The position numbers and the translations under genes are program-made. A stretch of 64,000 bases of DNA from Lactobacillus sp. ESL0684 (lineage in GTDB: Bacteria; Bacillota; Bacilli; Lactobacillales; Lactobacillaceae): positions 1,104,001 through 1,168,000 of the forward strand of contig NZ_CP113941.1 of the NCBI RefSeq assembly GCF_029392675.1, in the 5' to 3' direction. The notes below the pieces were generated by a model. It ran no database searches. It had not been told where the DNA came from and worked only from the letters and a program-made list of their open reading frames with translations. Of this stretch, positions 33,407 through 40,934 are shown in pieces. Within the stretch, counting starts at the first letter, position 1, and the number at the start of each line of letters is the position of its first letter.

Positions 33407-33753
33407 AGGTTTTGAAAGGAGTTGTTCACTTTGAAAGACTTTTTGAGAGACCTGTTTTCTCGCGGATAACTGTTTAACCGTTAAGCTGGTGAGGACTTTA
33501 GCGTTAGTGTCTACGTTAAGACGCACAACCTTGTGGGAGATAAATTTATCTGTCGTGTAAATTTAACTCGATAGGATTTATTATTCGACGTAAAGGTAAA
33601 TCCTTTAAAGCAAGACTACACATTAAAGTTAAGCAGCTGAACTAGGTACAGGCTTGGGCGACGATACCATCAAGTCCTAGTTGGTGTTTCAGGACGCACT
33701 TGAGAATAAAACAATTTCGCAGTCATAGCTTTCCTGAGAGCTATGATTTTTTT
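33407..33753 (+). ncRNA. Candidate structured RNA 2, about 347 nt
   Basis: It starts with AAAACAGGT, which pairs perfectly with ACCTGTTTT at 33454-33462 and closes a 5' domain. Further stems are AGATAAATTTATCT (a palindrome), GGATTTA/TAAATCC, and AACTAGG/CCTAGTT enclosing CTTG/CAAG. It ends in a strong terminator, TCATAGCT/AGCTATGA plus seven T. Only a 12-codon ORF with a TTG start is present. Stops interrupt every longer frame. The many long-range stems suggest an RNA gene. Confidence 0.62.
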
Positions 33754-33778
33754 AATGCATTATATTTCCTTCTTTCTC

Positions 33779-33826
33779 AATGCAATAAACGGTATTTTTT
33801 TAATCAAGTTCTTGACTTATTTAGAC
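33779..33826. repeat. 48-bp direct repeat, copy A
   Basis: Identical over 48 bp to 34912-34959. It covers the end of the AntA-type gene and the adjoining noncoding DNA, and contains TTGAC TTATTTAGAC. Confidence 0.9.
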
Positions 33827-34546
33827 CAGTTCCATTTGCTCACTACCCAATAGTTTGTTAATGAAATACTTCTGACCCTCACCAGTTACCATCGTTGTGT
33901 AAGTTACATAAGTGCTGCCGTCAGGATTGCTTGAAGCCTTTTCTCTGACTTTGAACCAACCATGATCAATTGCCCATTGAGTTGGCGTATTCCATAATCT
34001 GCCACGCTTTTTGATTAGATAACCATGCTCTCTCAACCAAGCAAACAATCTGTTCTGACCAATATTCACGCCATTACCACGTAAAATTTTTGCTAACTGT
34101 CCAATTAAAATAGTTGCTTTACTGGTAGATACTGCGTCTGCAAAAATTGCCTTTGGCTTCATCTTTTCGTTTTCAATTTTGAGATGATTGTTTTCGTCTT
34201 GCAGAATGGCGTAGCCTCGTTTGACAATTTCGGCTGGATCGTTCCATTTCTTTTCAACCTCAATTAGATATTTGCGATATTGCTTACCTTTCTCAGTTCG
34301 ACTTAATAGGCAAAGTTGTTTTGCCATGTCGATTGTTAAAGCGTAGTCTAAAAGTGGCTTAGTACCACCGTTTGGCATGTCCGTAACTGTAGTTACAGTC
34401 GTAAAATCTACGTCTTCTTCGAAGTCTTTAAAATTCTGTTCAACCCATTTACTAAATCTTGTAGTTAAACCTAATCCTTTGTGCAAGTCCCTGGCACTAA
34501 CCAATTGTTGGTCACCTTTGACCTGTACTTTTATTAATTCCTGCAT
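33821..34546 (-). CDS. AntA/AntB-type antirepressor with KilAC domain
   Basis: 241 aa. Residues 10-95 are the AntA domain (VSARDLHKGLGLTTRFSKWV, LTIDMAKQLCLLSRTEKGKQ). Residues 140-235 are the KilAC/ANT part. The gene is the first of the early (rightward-to-left) operon, after the operator region. It probably inactivates the CI-like repressor on induction. Confidence 0.88.
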   Translation of the reverse strand: MQELIKVQVKGDQQLVSARDLHKGLGLTTRFSKWVEQNFKDFEEDVDFTTVTTVTDMPNGGTKPLLDYALTIDMAKQLCLLSRTEKGKQYRKYLIEVEKKWNDPAEIVKRGYAILQDENNHLKIENEKMKPKAIFADAVSTSKATILIGQLAKILRGNGVNIGQNRLFAWLREHGYLIKKRGRLWNTPTQWAIDHGWFKVREKASSNPDGSTYVTYTTMVTGEGQKYFINKLLGSEQMELV

Positions 34547-34603
34547 TTAAATTCCTTCTTTCTTGTTATACTTAAATCATCTCAGTTAAAGGAGGTGACA
34601 ATC

Positions 34604-34762
34604 ATGGCTAAGGATAGAGATTTGTTAAAGCAAGCTATTAAGTTAACTTGCTCTCAAATAGAAGCAAATTCACGTACTACAAATGATGTAGTTTATAAAA
34701 AAGACATGATTAATTTGGTCAAAATGTATTACGATGAATTAGTCAACTTAGAAAGCAGTTAA
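34604..34762 (+). CDS. Small plus-strand phage protein, 52 aa
   Basis: MAKDRDLLKQAIKLTCSQIE opens a helical protein. AAAGGAGGTGA precedes the ATG at 34604, one of the best sites in the window. It overlaps the convergent 45-aa gene by four bases. Unknown function. Confidence 0.65.
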   Translation: MAKDRDLLKQAIKLTCSQIEANSRTTNDVVYKKDMINLVKMYYDELVNLESS

Positions 34763-34896
34763 TATTCTTCTGTTCTTTCGGAAATCTTTTTTCCATCAAC
34801 ACCAGAATACAAATATTTTTTTCGCTCTCTTGTAATTTTTAAATTATGGAGAGCTTTTTCTATCTCTTCAGATGTCCCTGTAATTCTTATTTCCAT
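34759..34896 (-). CDS. Small phage protein, 45 aa
   Basis: MEIRITGTSEEIEKALHNL followed by a basic end. An AAGGAGGTGAG site precedes the ATG at 34896. Similar in pattern to the 41-aa protein at 30737-30862. Confidence 0.62.
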   Translation of the reverse strand: MEIRITGTSEEIEKALHNLKITRERKKYLYSGVDGKKISERTEEY

Positions 34897-34911
34897 TTGT
34901 CTCACCTCCTT

Positions 34912-34959
34912 AATGCAATAAACGGTATTTTTTTAATCAAGTTCTTGACTTATTTAGAC
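34912..34959. repeat. 48-bp direct repeat, copy B
   Basis: Perfect copy of 33779-33826. In this copy the repeat supplies the -35 of the plus-strand promoter at 34945-34972. Confidence 0.9.
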
Positions 34960-34972
34960 AATCGGCTATACT
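34945..34972 (+). promoter_or_regulatory. Plus-strand promoter with operator-like half site
   Basis: TTGACT, 16-bp spacer, TATACT. The spacer contains TTTAGACAAT, the inverse of ATTGTCTAAA found at 35112-35121. Downstream there is only an 18-codon ORF (34979) with no good ribosome site. Confidence 0.6.
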
Positions 34973-35078
34973 AAGGCCATGACAAATAAGCAAATAAACG
35001 TTGCTATATCAATCTTCACTCGCCAAAGTAACTGAATTGATAGGCTGGTTTTTTCTTGCTCAATTACTTGATGAATTA

Positions 35079-35123
35079 AATATAAGATAATTATCTAAAT
35101 AAGTCAAGCTAATTGTCTAAATT
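35079..35123 (-). promoter_or_regulatory. Early promoter and CI-like operators
   Basis: Minus strand TTGACT (35102-35107), 17-bp spacer, TATATT (35079-35084). The spacer contains the perfect palindrome AGATAATTATCT (35085-35096). A second half site, ATTGTCTAAAT, lies at 35112-35122. This is the probable switch between the repressor (plus) and the antirepressor operon (minus). Confidence 0.72.
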
Positions 35124-35151
35124 GTTTTTATAAATTTGGAGAAATGCTTTT

Positions 35152-35502
35152 ATGACACTGTTTGATAACTTGAAAATTATGGCAAAAAATCATGGAATGA
35201 GTTTGCTACAAATTAACGAAAAAGCTGGTTTAGGTAAAAATGCAATTTACAAATGGAAAACTCAGCAGCCCTCTACAGAAAATCTGCAGAAGGTTGCCAG
35301 AGTGCTTCATACTTCCACCGACTACCTGCTTGGTAATACAGATGATCCCTCACCTGTGTCGAATAAGGACGAAAAGCCATTCCTTGATATCGGGGATGAT
35401 GAAAGAATTTATTCTTATCGTGGAAAGCCGGTACCCAAAGAATACTTAGATGTTATCCGTGGTTTGATGGATTCTGACATCAGAAAAGGTAAAGGTAGAT
35501 AA
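35152..35502 (+). CDS. CI-like phage repressor (XRE)
   Basis: 116 aa. Residues 5-62 form the helix-turn-helix (MSLLQINEKAGLGKNAIYKW, LHTSTDYLLGNTDDP). The short C-terminal part lacks a peptidase domain, so induction likely needs the ImmA/IrrE-like protease encoded downstream or an antirepressor. It is the first gene of the plus-strand lysogeny operon. Confidence 0.88.
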   Translation: MTLFDNLKIMAKNHGMSLLQINEKAGLGKNAIYKWKTQQPSTENLQKVARVLHTSTDYLLGNTDDPSPVSNKDEKPFLDIGDDERIYSYRGKPVPKEYLDVIRGLMDSDIRKGKGR

Positions 35503-35505
35503 ATT

Positions 35506-36135
35506 ATGTTAAACAGAACCTATTCTTTACCATCAAAGACTTCTGTACAATTGCTTGATTTAGCTGAAAATGCAAAAGATTTAAAAATTGACAATACTCC
35601 TTTTAGAAAGTTAGCTCGTTCTATGCCATCTATGGAAGCCAAAGCAATTTTAAAGGGAGCAATAAAAACTATAGATCGTATGGAACCATCTATTTTAAGT
35701 GGGAAAGATTATGAGTTGACGACAAAGTTTTTGATTCCTATAAATGATAATATTTATAGGGCTACACTTACTATGAGTAAAAAAATCAGACTTTTACATA
35801 GAAATCCGATATTTGAAATAAGAAACACCATCAGTAACCTTGTATTGCTTCAAAACGGTGTACCTAAAAAAATCCCACCAGAATATTTAAGTGCAGAACG
35901 ATTGCTAGCTTTCATTGATACAAGAGAAAATAAGTTAGAAAAAGAATACTTTATAGTTTCTGCTTTCAGTAAAGATGATAAGCTTAACTCTGATGCAAAA
36001 TCACTCACTAATGAAGAAACTAAAAAAACAAGCAATATACATGATGATTATAATAAAAACAAGCACCTATGGTGGAATGACCCAAAACTAAAAGTTTTTC
36101 TTGAGCAGCATATTGATGAAAGCATACTACAATAA
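35506..36135 (+). CDS. Unknown protein in lysogeny operon, 209 aa
   Basis: It follows the repressor by three bases. Mixed alpha/beta sequence (FLIPINDNIYRATLTMSKKI); the C-terminal 50 residues are charged and low in complexity. No family is recognised. Tight spacing with the next three genes points to one operon. Confidence 0.68.
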   Translation: MLNRTYSLPSKTSVQLLDLAENAKDLKIDNTPFRKLARSMPSMEAKAILKGAIKTIDRMEPSILSGKDYELTTKFLIPINDNIYRATLTMSKKIRLLHRNPIFEIRNTISNLVLLQNGVPKKIPPEYLSAERLLAFIDTRENKLEKEYFIVSAFSKDDKLNSDAKSLTNEETKKTSNIHDDYNKNKHLWWNDPKLKVFLEQHIDESILQ

Positions 36136-36154
36136 ATATATTAGGAGAATTATT

Positions 36155-36592
36155 ATGATAGAGCTACACGAAAAATATGGTAATTATTCAGAATTTCAGA
36201 TATGCAGAAGATTATCCCTAGTGGGAACAAACTCAATCGATTCATACTCTTACGAAAACATAGAGCATGATACTGGACTAACTAAATATGAGATTATGCT
36301 GACATATTCTGGATATGAAGCTTCCGAAGATGCAACTATGAAAATTTATAATTGGCTATTAGAACACGATAAGGAATTTAAATTGTTTTTATATAAAAAC
36401 AATGATCCTGCTTCATACAAAGAACTGCCTAGAACATTAATAAATGTAAAGAGCGACTGGAATATATACAAAACGATTCAAATTAACAATGGTAGTGAAT
36501 CTCAGTTAGATTTTGACACATCAAATAAATATACAGAACCGTCAAAGAGAGACAATCAAGTTCAAACAGATATTCAAGTTCAATATGTATAA
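36155..36592 (+). CDS. Unknown protein in lysogeny operon, 145 aa
   Basis: The ATG at 36155 follows TTAGGAGAA. SYENIEHDTGLTKYEIMLTY and IYNWLLEHDKEFKLFLYKN look like a compact alpha/beta domain; the C-terminus is polar. No family is recognised. Confidence 0.65.
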   Translation: MIELHEKYGNYSEFQICRRLSLVGTNSIDSYSYENIEHDTGLTKYEIMLTYSGYEASEDATMKIYNWLLEHDKEFKLFLYKNNDPASYKELPRTLINVKSDWNIYKTIQINNGSESQLDFDTSNKYTEPSKRDNQVQTDIQVQYV

Positions 36593-36604
36593 GGAGTTAA
36601 AAAA

Positions 36605-37120
36605 ATGGAAAGCAAACTTTCTTTCAATTTGATCGATACAACTTTAAATGAAATATATTGTGGTGAGCTCAATGAAGCTAAAAAAGTAATCAAGAATATC
36701 AAAAAATTCGAAAACTTCAGTCTAACTTTGGATAAATTTTTTATTACTATCAATATAAGCAAACCCAAAAAAATAAAAGATTTGACTGAAGTTATAAGTT
36801 CTTACAATTCAGAAAATTACTCTGTTATTTGTAGCATTTCAGCTGCCTATACAGATTCTATGTCTAACTTCAGCATGGCAGCCACATTATCCTCACGAGT
36901 TGAATTAGTAAATAGTAGTTCTATGTCTATAAAAGATATCGAGGAGCTTATTAACAATCAGCGTGTTCCCTTTCTTCGACCTACTATAAGTAAACTAGTA
37001 AATATTTTTTCATTTTTATTAACTGAAAACACACGTATTAATTCTATTCCTGGAGCAAATGACCTGCTAAATTATATTGCCAAAGACAAGTCGGGAATAA
37101 AGTTTAAAGAAGAAAGTTAA
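36605..37120 (+). CDS. Possible SecB-like chaperone, lysogeny operon
   Basis: 171 aa. The final part (RVPFLRPTISKLVNIFSFLL, SIPGANDLLNYIA) and the beta-rich middle (YSVICSISAAYTDSMSNFSM) resemble the layout of SecB-like proteins, which in some mobile elements protect antitoxins. The resemblance is weak, so this is only a suggestion. It lies five bases before the protease gene. Confidence 0.5.
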   Translation: MESKLSFNLIDTTLNEIYCGELNEAKKVIKNIKKFENFSLTLDKFFITINISKPKKIKDLTEVISSYNSENYSVICSISAAYTDSMSNFSMAATLSSRVELVNSSSMSIKDIEELINNQRVPFLRPTISKLVNIFSFLLTENTRINSIPGANDLLNYIAKDKSGIKFKEES

Positions 37121-37124
37121 AATT

Positions 37125-37535
37125 ATGAACGAATTAATACATTATCTTTTAAACCTTGCATTCGATTGTGGTATTTCTTATTCCCTTGTTACTAAAGACA
37201 AATCGTATCAATCAATTTCATTGCCCGATCAAAGTTTTATGGTTATCAATTTGAATTGTTTCAATCACTACGAACTACCCTTTATTATAGGGCATGAGAT
37301 TGGCCATATAATGAACGAAAATGATGGCAAGTTCAAATACACATATGGCAAAGTAATAACCTCTGAAGAACACGCTGCTGACCTGTATTCACTAAATACC
37401 ATCTTCGATTATGCAACAAAACAGTATTCTTCCTATGAAGAACCCATACAATTCATGCAGCAATATGGAATACCCAACAGAATGTTTGATGACACTGTTG
37501 ATTTATTTAGAAATAACAATGATTTATTATTTTGA
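37125..37535 (+). CDS. ImmA/IrrE-family metalloprotease
   Basis: 136 aa. The zinc site is IIGHEIGHIMN (His57, Glu58, His61), with the third ligand in SEEHAADLYS. In ICEBs1 the homologous ImmA cleaves the XRE repressor ImmR. The repressor at 35152 is the likely target here. It is the last gene of the five-gene cluster. Confidence 0.88.
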   Translation: MNELIHYLLNLAFDCGISYSLVTKDKSYQSISLPDQSFMVINLNCFNHYELPFIIGHEIGHIMNENDGKFKYTYGKVITSEEHAADLYSLNTIFDYATKQYSSYEEPIQFMQQYGIPNRMFDDTVDLFRNNNDLLF

Positions 37536-37620
37536 TTTTAAAGTAAGCGGATTATTTAATAGTTTATTTCGATTAATTTATAAAATAGTTCATTAATATT
37601 ACTTAAAGGAGAATTATGTA

Positions 37621-38325
37621 ATGAAAGAGAAAACCTCTAGCAAGCGCCCTTTTTACAAGCAAATTTGGTTTTGGATAATCATCGTTGTAGCCTTTACAGG
37701 ATTATTGGGAGCTGTATTTATGGCTGGTAAAAATAGTAATGAGTCTACTAGTCACACTAAAACAGATCAAAAAAGTTATGACTCTTCCACTGAATCTAGT
37801 AATTTGGTTACTGATGATTATGGAGATCAAACTTCAAAGGATAACATAACGCTTCAAAAAATATATTATAAAATCAATGTAGGGGATCTCATGAAGGATG
37901 GCAAAGGTGGTTCAACATACACGTATGTTAAAAAATCGCTTCAATCTGGTCCATCAGAAACATCCTCTAATGAAATTTCTGGTGTTGAAACCAAAGTTGC
38001 CAAATGGGAATATGATGACATGACACTTAACTTCACTTTTGTTAATAATCGAGTAGTAAAAAGCTCTATAACTGATTTTCGTTGGGAAAGACCAGAAAAT
38101 AGAATTACCCTCAAAGCTTATAAAAAGTTATCAGATAAAACATCCCCTGATTCCGTAACCAAAAAGTTTGGTTTACCTGATGAAGTGGAACAGTCTCAGA
38201 CTCTTGGAATATATAAAACAATTTATAGTTGGTACACTGGCATACAAGGCAGTGAAGGCTCTAGTTTAGATTTAGAATTTACAGGTACCTTGCTTACAAA
38301 TAAATCTGAAACAGGACTAAGTTAA
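37621..38325 (+). CDS. Membrane-anchored extracellular protein, possible superinfection exclusion
   Basis: 234 aa. A membrane anchor at residues 14-35 (IWFWIIIVVAFTGLLGAVFM) is followed by a Ser/Thr-rich linker and an outer domain (INVGDLMKDGKGGSTYTYVK, LKAYKKLSDKTSPDSVTKKF) that resembles DUF3862/SmpA-like folds. Proteins of this layout between repressor and integrase in Lactobacillales phages can block superinfecting DNA; the function here is inferred from position. Confidence 0.68.
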   Translation: MKEKTSSKRPFYKQIWFWIIIVVAFTGLLGAVFMAGKNSNESTSHTKTDQKSYDSSTESSNLVTDDYGDQTSKDNITLQKIYYKINVGDLMKDGKGGSTYTYVKKSLQSGPSETSSNEISGVETKVAKWEYDDMTLNFTFVNNRVVKSSITDFRWERPENRITLKAYKKLSDKTSPDSVTKKFGLPDEVEQSQTLGIYKTIYSWYTGIQGSEGSSLDLEFTGTLLTNKSETGLS

Positions 38326-38348
38326 ATAATCACAACGCAAAAAATTTC

Positions 38349-38419
38349 CCGTGCGTAAGCACGGAGGAAAATAAAAATCGATTAATAGCTCGTCTGGAAA
38401 ACTTAACTACTAATCGATT
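38349..38419. other. Two hairpins in the gap before abi
   Basis: CCGTGC GTAA GCACGG (38349-38364) and AATCGATTAAT with ACTAATCGATT (38376-38419, one mismatch). The gap 38326-38592 holds no ORF. A T-run after the first is absent, so it is not a clear terminator. Confidence 0.55.
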
Positions 38420-38558
38420 AAAAGTAATATTCTTTGATTTTTTTGAGCATATTATTTTTTATACTATCTTTAATATTAATACAAGATATTGTATTTTTAA
38501 AAATAAATTTGTTGATTTATCAACCTGCTAAGTTATAGTAGGCTGCTACATATTGTGA

Positions 38559-38586
38559 TTGAAATTTAAAATCAATCTGTTATAAT
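38559..38586 (+). promoter_or_regulatory. Promoter of the abi-linked RNA
   Basis: TTGAAA, 16-bp spacer, TATAAT, with start expected near 38593. Confidence 0.82.
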
Positions 38587-38592
38587 ACAGAC

Positions 38593-38690
38593 ATAGATCA
38601 AGTTCAGAGGGCCCTAGGAGTTAGGTGCTGGACTAACAGAACCTCACATCTGTATTATTTTTACAGAATGTGGGGTTTTTGTTTTTTTGG
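38593..38690 (+). ncRNA. Structured RNA upstream of the abi gene (abiF-type)
   Basis: About 98 nt between a strong promoter and a strong terminator. GTTC (38602) can pair with GAAC (38639) around an inner GTTAG/CTAAC hairpin. The 3' hairpin CCTCACAT-CTGTA pairs with TACAG-AA-TGTGGGG and is followed by TTTTTGTTTTTTT, ending two bases before the GGAGG of the abi gene. A conserved RNA is known to accompany abiF genes, and such RNAs act as antitoxins for HEPN Abi proteins related to Cas13 ancestors. Identity with that family should be tested by covariance search. Confidence 0.72.
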
Positions 38691-38701
38691 AGGCTTTTTT
38701 A

Positions 38702-39724
38702 ATGACTGACAATCCTAAACCGTTTACTACTCATAATCAACAACTAAAAATTCTCCGCAGCAGAGGTTTGATTGTCAAGCCTAGTGCGAATAGAGCTTTA
38801 GAAGAACATGGCTATTACTCTATTATCAATGGCTATAAGAAATTGTTTTTAGAAAAAGATTCAAATGGACGTCCTATCGATCCTGAAAGATATATCACCG
38901 GTTCAACTTTTGAAGAAATTAAAAGTTTATATGATTTTGATAGAGAGCTTCGCCAGATCTTATATGGTCCACTAATGGAATACGAAAGTAATCTTGGCGC
39001 AGAGTTGTCTTACAAATTTTCCAAACGTTATACTGAACCACATTCATATCTTGCTATGAACAACTTTTCAAGAAATGACGCCGATGCTTTTAATGTTGTT
39101 AAAACAATCAATTCTCTATCTTATGAGATACAAAAAAATACTAAGGGTGATAATGCAATTAGACATTACATAAACAAGTACGGTTATGTTCCATTATGGG
39201 TACTAGTAAATTTTATGACATTTGGAGAATTAAATTACTTTTATCAAAATTGTAGTGATAAACCTGATAGAGAGCATCATTTAATTGGATTAAAAACAGA
39301 AATTGCTAAAGACTTTGCATTAAAATATAAAAGAAATTATAAGCAAAACATACAAGTGCATCCATTATCAATAGAATCAATTAATACTTTAGTAAATCAT
39401 TTTAGAAATTCAGTTGCACATAGTGAAATAACTTATAGGAAAATTGTTAAGAAAGGAGTTAATTTTTCTAGTATTTTAAGTGATTTACAAATACCACGTA
39501 CTCTCAGACAGACAATTAGTCAGTCTAATCGTAATAGTAGCCAATGTGGAGTATTCGAATTAATAGTTTCACTCAAATTGGTTTTAAATAAAAGGCAGTA
39601 TACCGTGTTAAAGAAAAATATTCAAAACTTAATTTCTAAATATCAAAATGAATTTCATTCGGTTAGCTTTACTGCTATTTTAAATGATATGCATTTCCCT
39701 AGAAACTATGACGAATTTTTATAA
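38702..39724 (+). CDS. abiF: Abi_2 (AbiD/F) HEPN protein
   Basis: 340 aa from the ATG at 38702; GGAGG lies eight bases upstream. The Abi_2 pattern shows as HGYYSIINGYKKLFL, SLYDFDRELRQILYGPLMEY and YVPLWVLVNFMTFGELNYFY. The HEPN RNase motif is FRNSVAH (Arg235 to His240). It is predicted to cleave RNA on phage infection. It lies in the lysogeny module, so it would be made in the lysogen and would exclude other phages. abiD is an equally fair symbol. Confidence 0.88.
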   Translation: MTDNPKPFTTHNQQLKILRSRGLIVKPSANRALEEHGYYSIINGYKKLFLEKDSNGRPIDPERYITGSTFEEIKSLYDFDRELRQILYGPLMEYESNLGAELSYKFSKRYTEPHSYLAMNNFSRNDADAFNVVKTINSLSYEIQKNTKGDNAIRHYINKYGYVPLWVLVNFMTFGELNYFYQNCSDKPDREHHLIGLKTEIAKDFALKYKRNYKQNIQVHPLSIESINTLVNHFRNSVAHSEITYRKIVKKGVNFSSILSDLQIPRTLRQTISQSNRNSSQCGVFELIVSLKLVLNKRQYTVLKKNIQNLISKYQNEFHSVSFTAILNDMHFPRNYDEFL

Positions 39725-39727
39725 AAT

Positions 39728-39804
39728 AAAAAAATCCCACAAGAGCCACATCGCCAAACATTACTCTTGTAGGATTAATCATCATCTGCGCTATTAGTGC
39801 GCTT
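39728..39804 (-). ncRNA. Small minus-strand RNA candidate before the integrase gene
   Basis: TGCTATAAT (39811-39819) is an extended -10. The RNA would contain a GCGC/GCGC hairpin and end in AATCCTACAAGAG paired with CTCTTGTGGGATT plus seven T. Length is about 77 nt. It lies between the abi and integrase genes and does not overlap either. It may be an integrase-linked RNA of Lactobacillales phages. Confidence 0.58.
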
Positions 39805-39839
39805 AAAATTATTATAGCACAATTGGAGGTGCGTTTAAA

Positions 39840-40934
39840 ATGCCAGTAAGAAAACGTGGCAAATCATGGTCAGCTAGAATAAACTGGCGTGATGCTAATG
39901 GTAAGCTTCATCAAATGGAAAAAGGCGGCTTTAAAACTAAAGTTGAAGCTGAACAATATGTAGTTAAACAGCAATACATGCATACACAAGGTGTAGACAT
40001 TGAAGAAAATCCAGTCTTTGCTGATTACTTTCATGAATGGTGGATTACCTTTAAAAAACCGCATATCCGACATGAAACGCAAAAACGTTATATCACTAAT
40101 GACAAAATTATTCACGACTACTTTAAAGATACTAGAATTAAAAAAATCAAACGAATTCATTGGCAGCAATTTATCAATGATGTTTGTAAGACACATTCAA
40201 CCACAACAGTAAGGCTACTCAATCGCCAATTTAGAGCCTGTGTGAAGAATGCAATTGCAGATGGCATAATTACCCTAGACTTCACTCAAGGCGTCAATAT
40301 CAATGGAAATGATGCAAATACGCGCAAACCTATCTTCTTATCCTATGCCGAGGCGCAAAAGCTATTAAAAACTGCGCTAGATGACAGAGAACCTGCTGTC
40401 CCCTCCACTTACATTATCATTGCAATTATTCTAACTGGTGCCCGTATTGGCGAAATTAGCGGACTAAAGTGGCACAACCTTAATATCAAAAAACATACTA
40501 TTGCGATTCATCATTCTTACAACAGTGATATTAAAGAACTAGGGCCAACTAAAAACACCTCTTCTTATCGCACAATTCGAATTAACGCCAAACTGATTGA
40601 ATTGCTAAAAGAAATCAAAACTGACGATCAGGACGGTTATATCTTTAAAGAAAAAGATACTGACCTGCCACCTGCTAATCGAACGGTTAATAGTAAATTG
40701 CAAGTAATTATGAAACACGCCAATTTAACTAAGAAAGATTTTACAATTCATAGTTTACGTCATGTGCATGTGGCTATACTTCATCACAAAAATGTTGATT
40801 GGATGGCTATCTCAAAAAGACTAGGTCACAAAAATTTATCAATGACATTAAATGTGTATGCTTATTACATTGATGAGGATAAAAGAAAAAGTGACAAAGA
40901 AATAGAAAAAAAGCTAGACGATTTATTCATCTAA
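39840..40934 (+). CDS. int: Tyrosine integrase
   Basis: 364 aa. The N-terminal arm-binding domain (AP2-like: RKRGKSWSARINWRDANGK) is followed by a SAM-like core domain and the catalytic domain: Arg202 in LTGARIGEI, Lys238, HSLR (His304, Arg307), His330 in LGHKN, Tyr340. It inserts and excises the prophage. It ends 83 bases from the tRNA-Gln 3' end. Confidence 0.96.
   Translation: MPVRKRGKSWSARINWRDANGKLHQMEKGGFKTKVEAEQYVVKQQYMHTQGVDIEENPVFADYFHEWWITFKKPHIRHETQKRYITNDKIIHDYFKDTRIKKIKRIHWQQFINDVCKTHSTTTVRLLNRQFRACVKNAIADGIITLDFTQGVNINGNDANTRKPIFLSYAEAQKLLKTALDDREPAVPSTYIIIAIILTGARIGEISGLKWHNLNIKKHTIAIHHSYNSDIKELGPTKNTSSYRTIRINAKLIELLKEIKTDDQDGYIFKEKDTDLPPANRTVNSKLQVIMKHANLTKKDFTIHSLRHVHVAILHHKNVDWMAISKRLGHKNLSMTLNVYAYYIDEDKRKSDKEIEKKLDDLFI

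Noticed and set aside
33338-33526. 62-codon minus-strand frame over RNA 2
   Set aside because: GTG start, weak site, and it is the complement of a stem-forming region. A 19-codon frame with AGGAGG follows (33335 leftward), too short to call.
34979-35035. 18-codon plus-strand frame after the 34945 promoter
   Set aside because: No ribosome site and near the expected transcript start; may be translated from a leaderless mRNA but nothing supports it.
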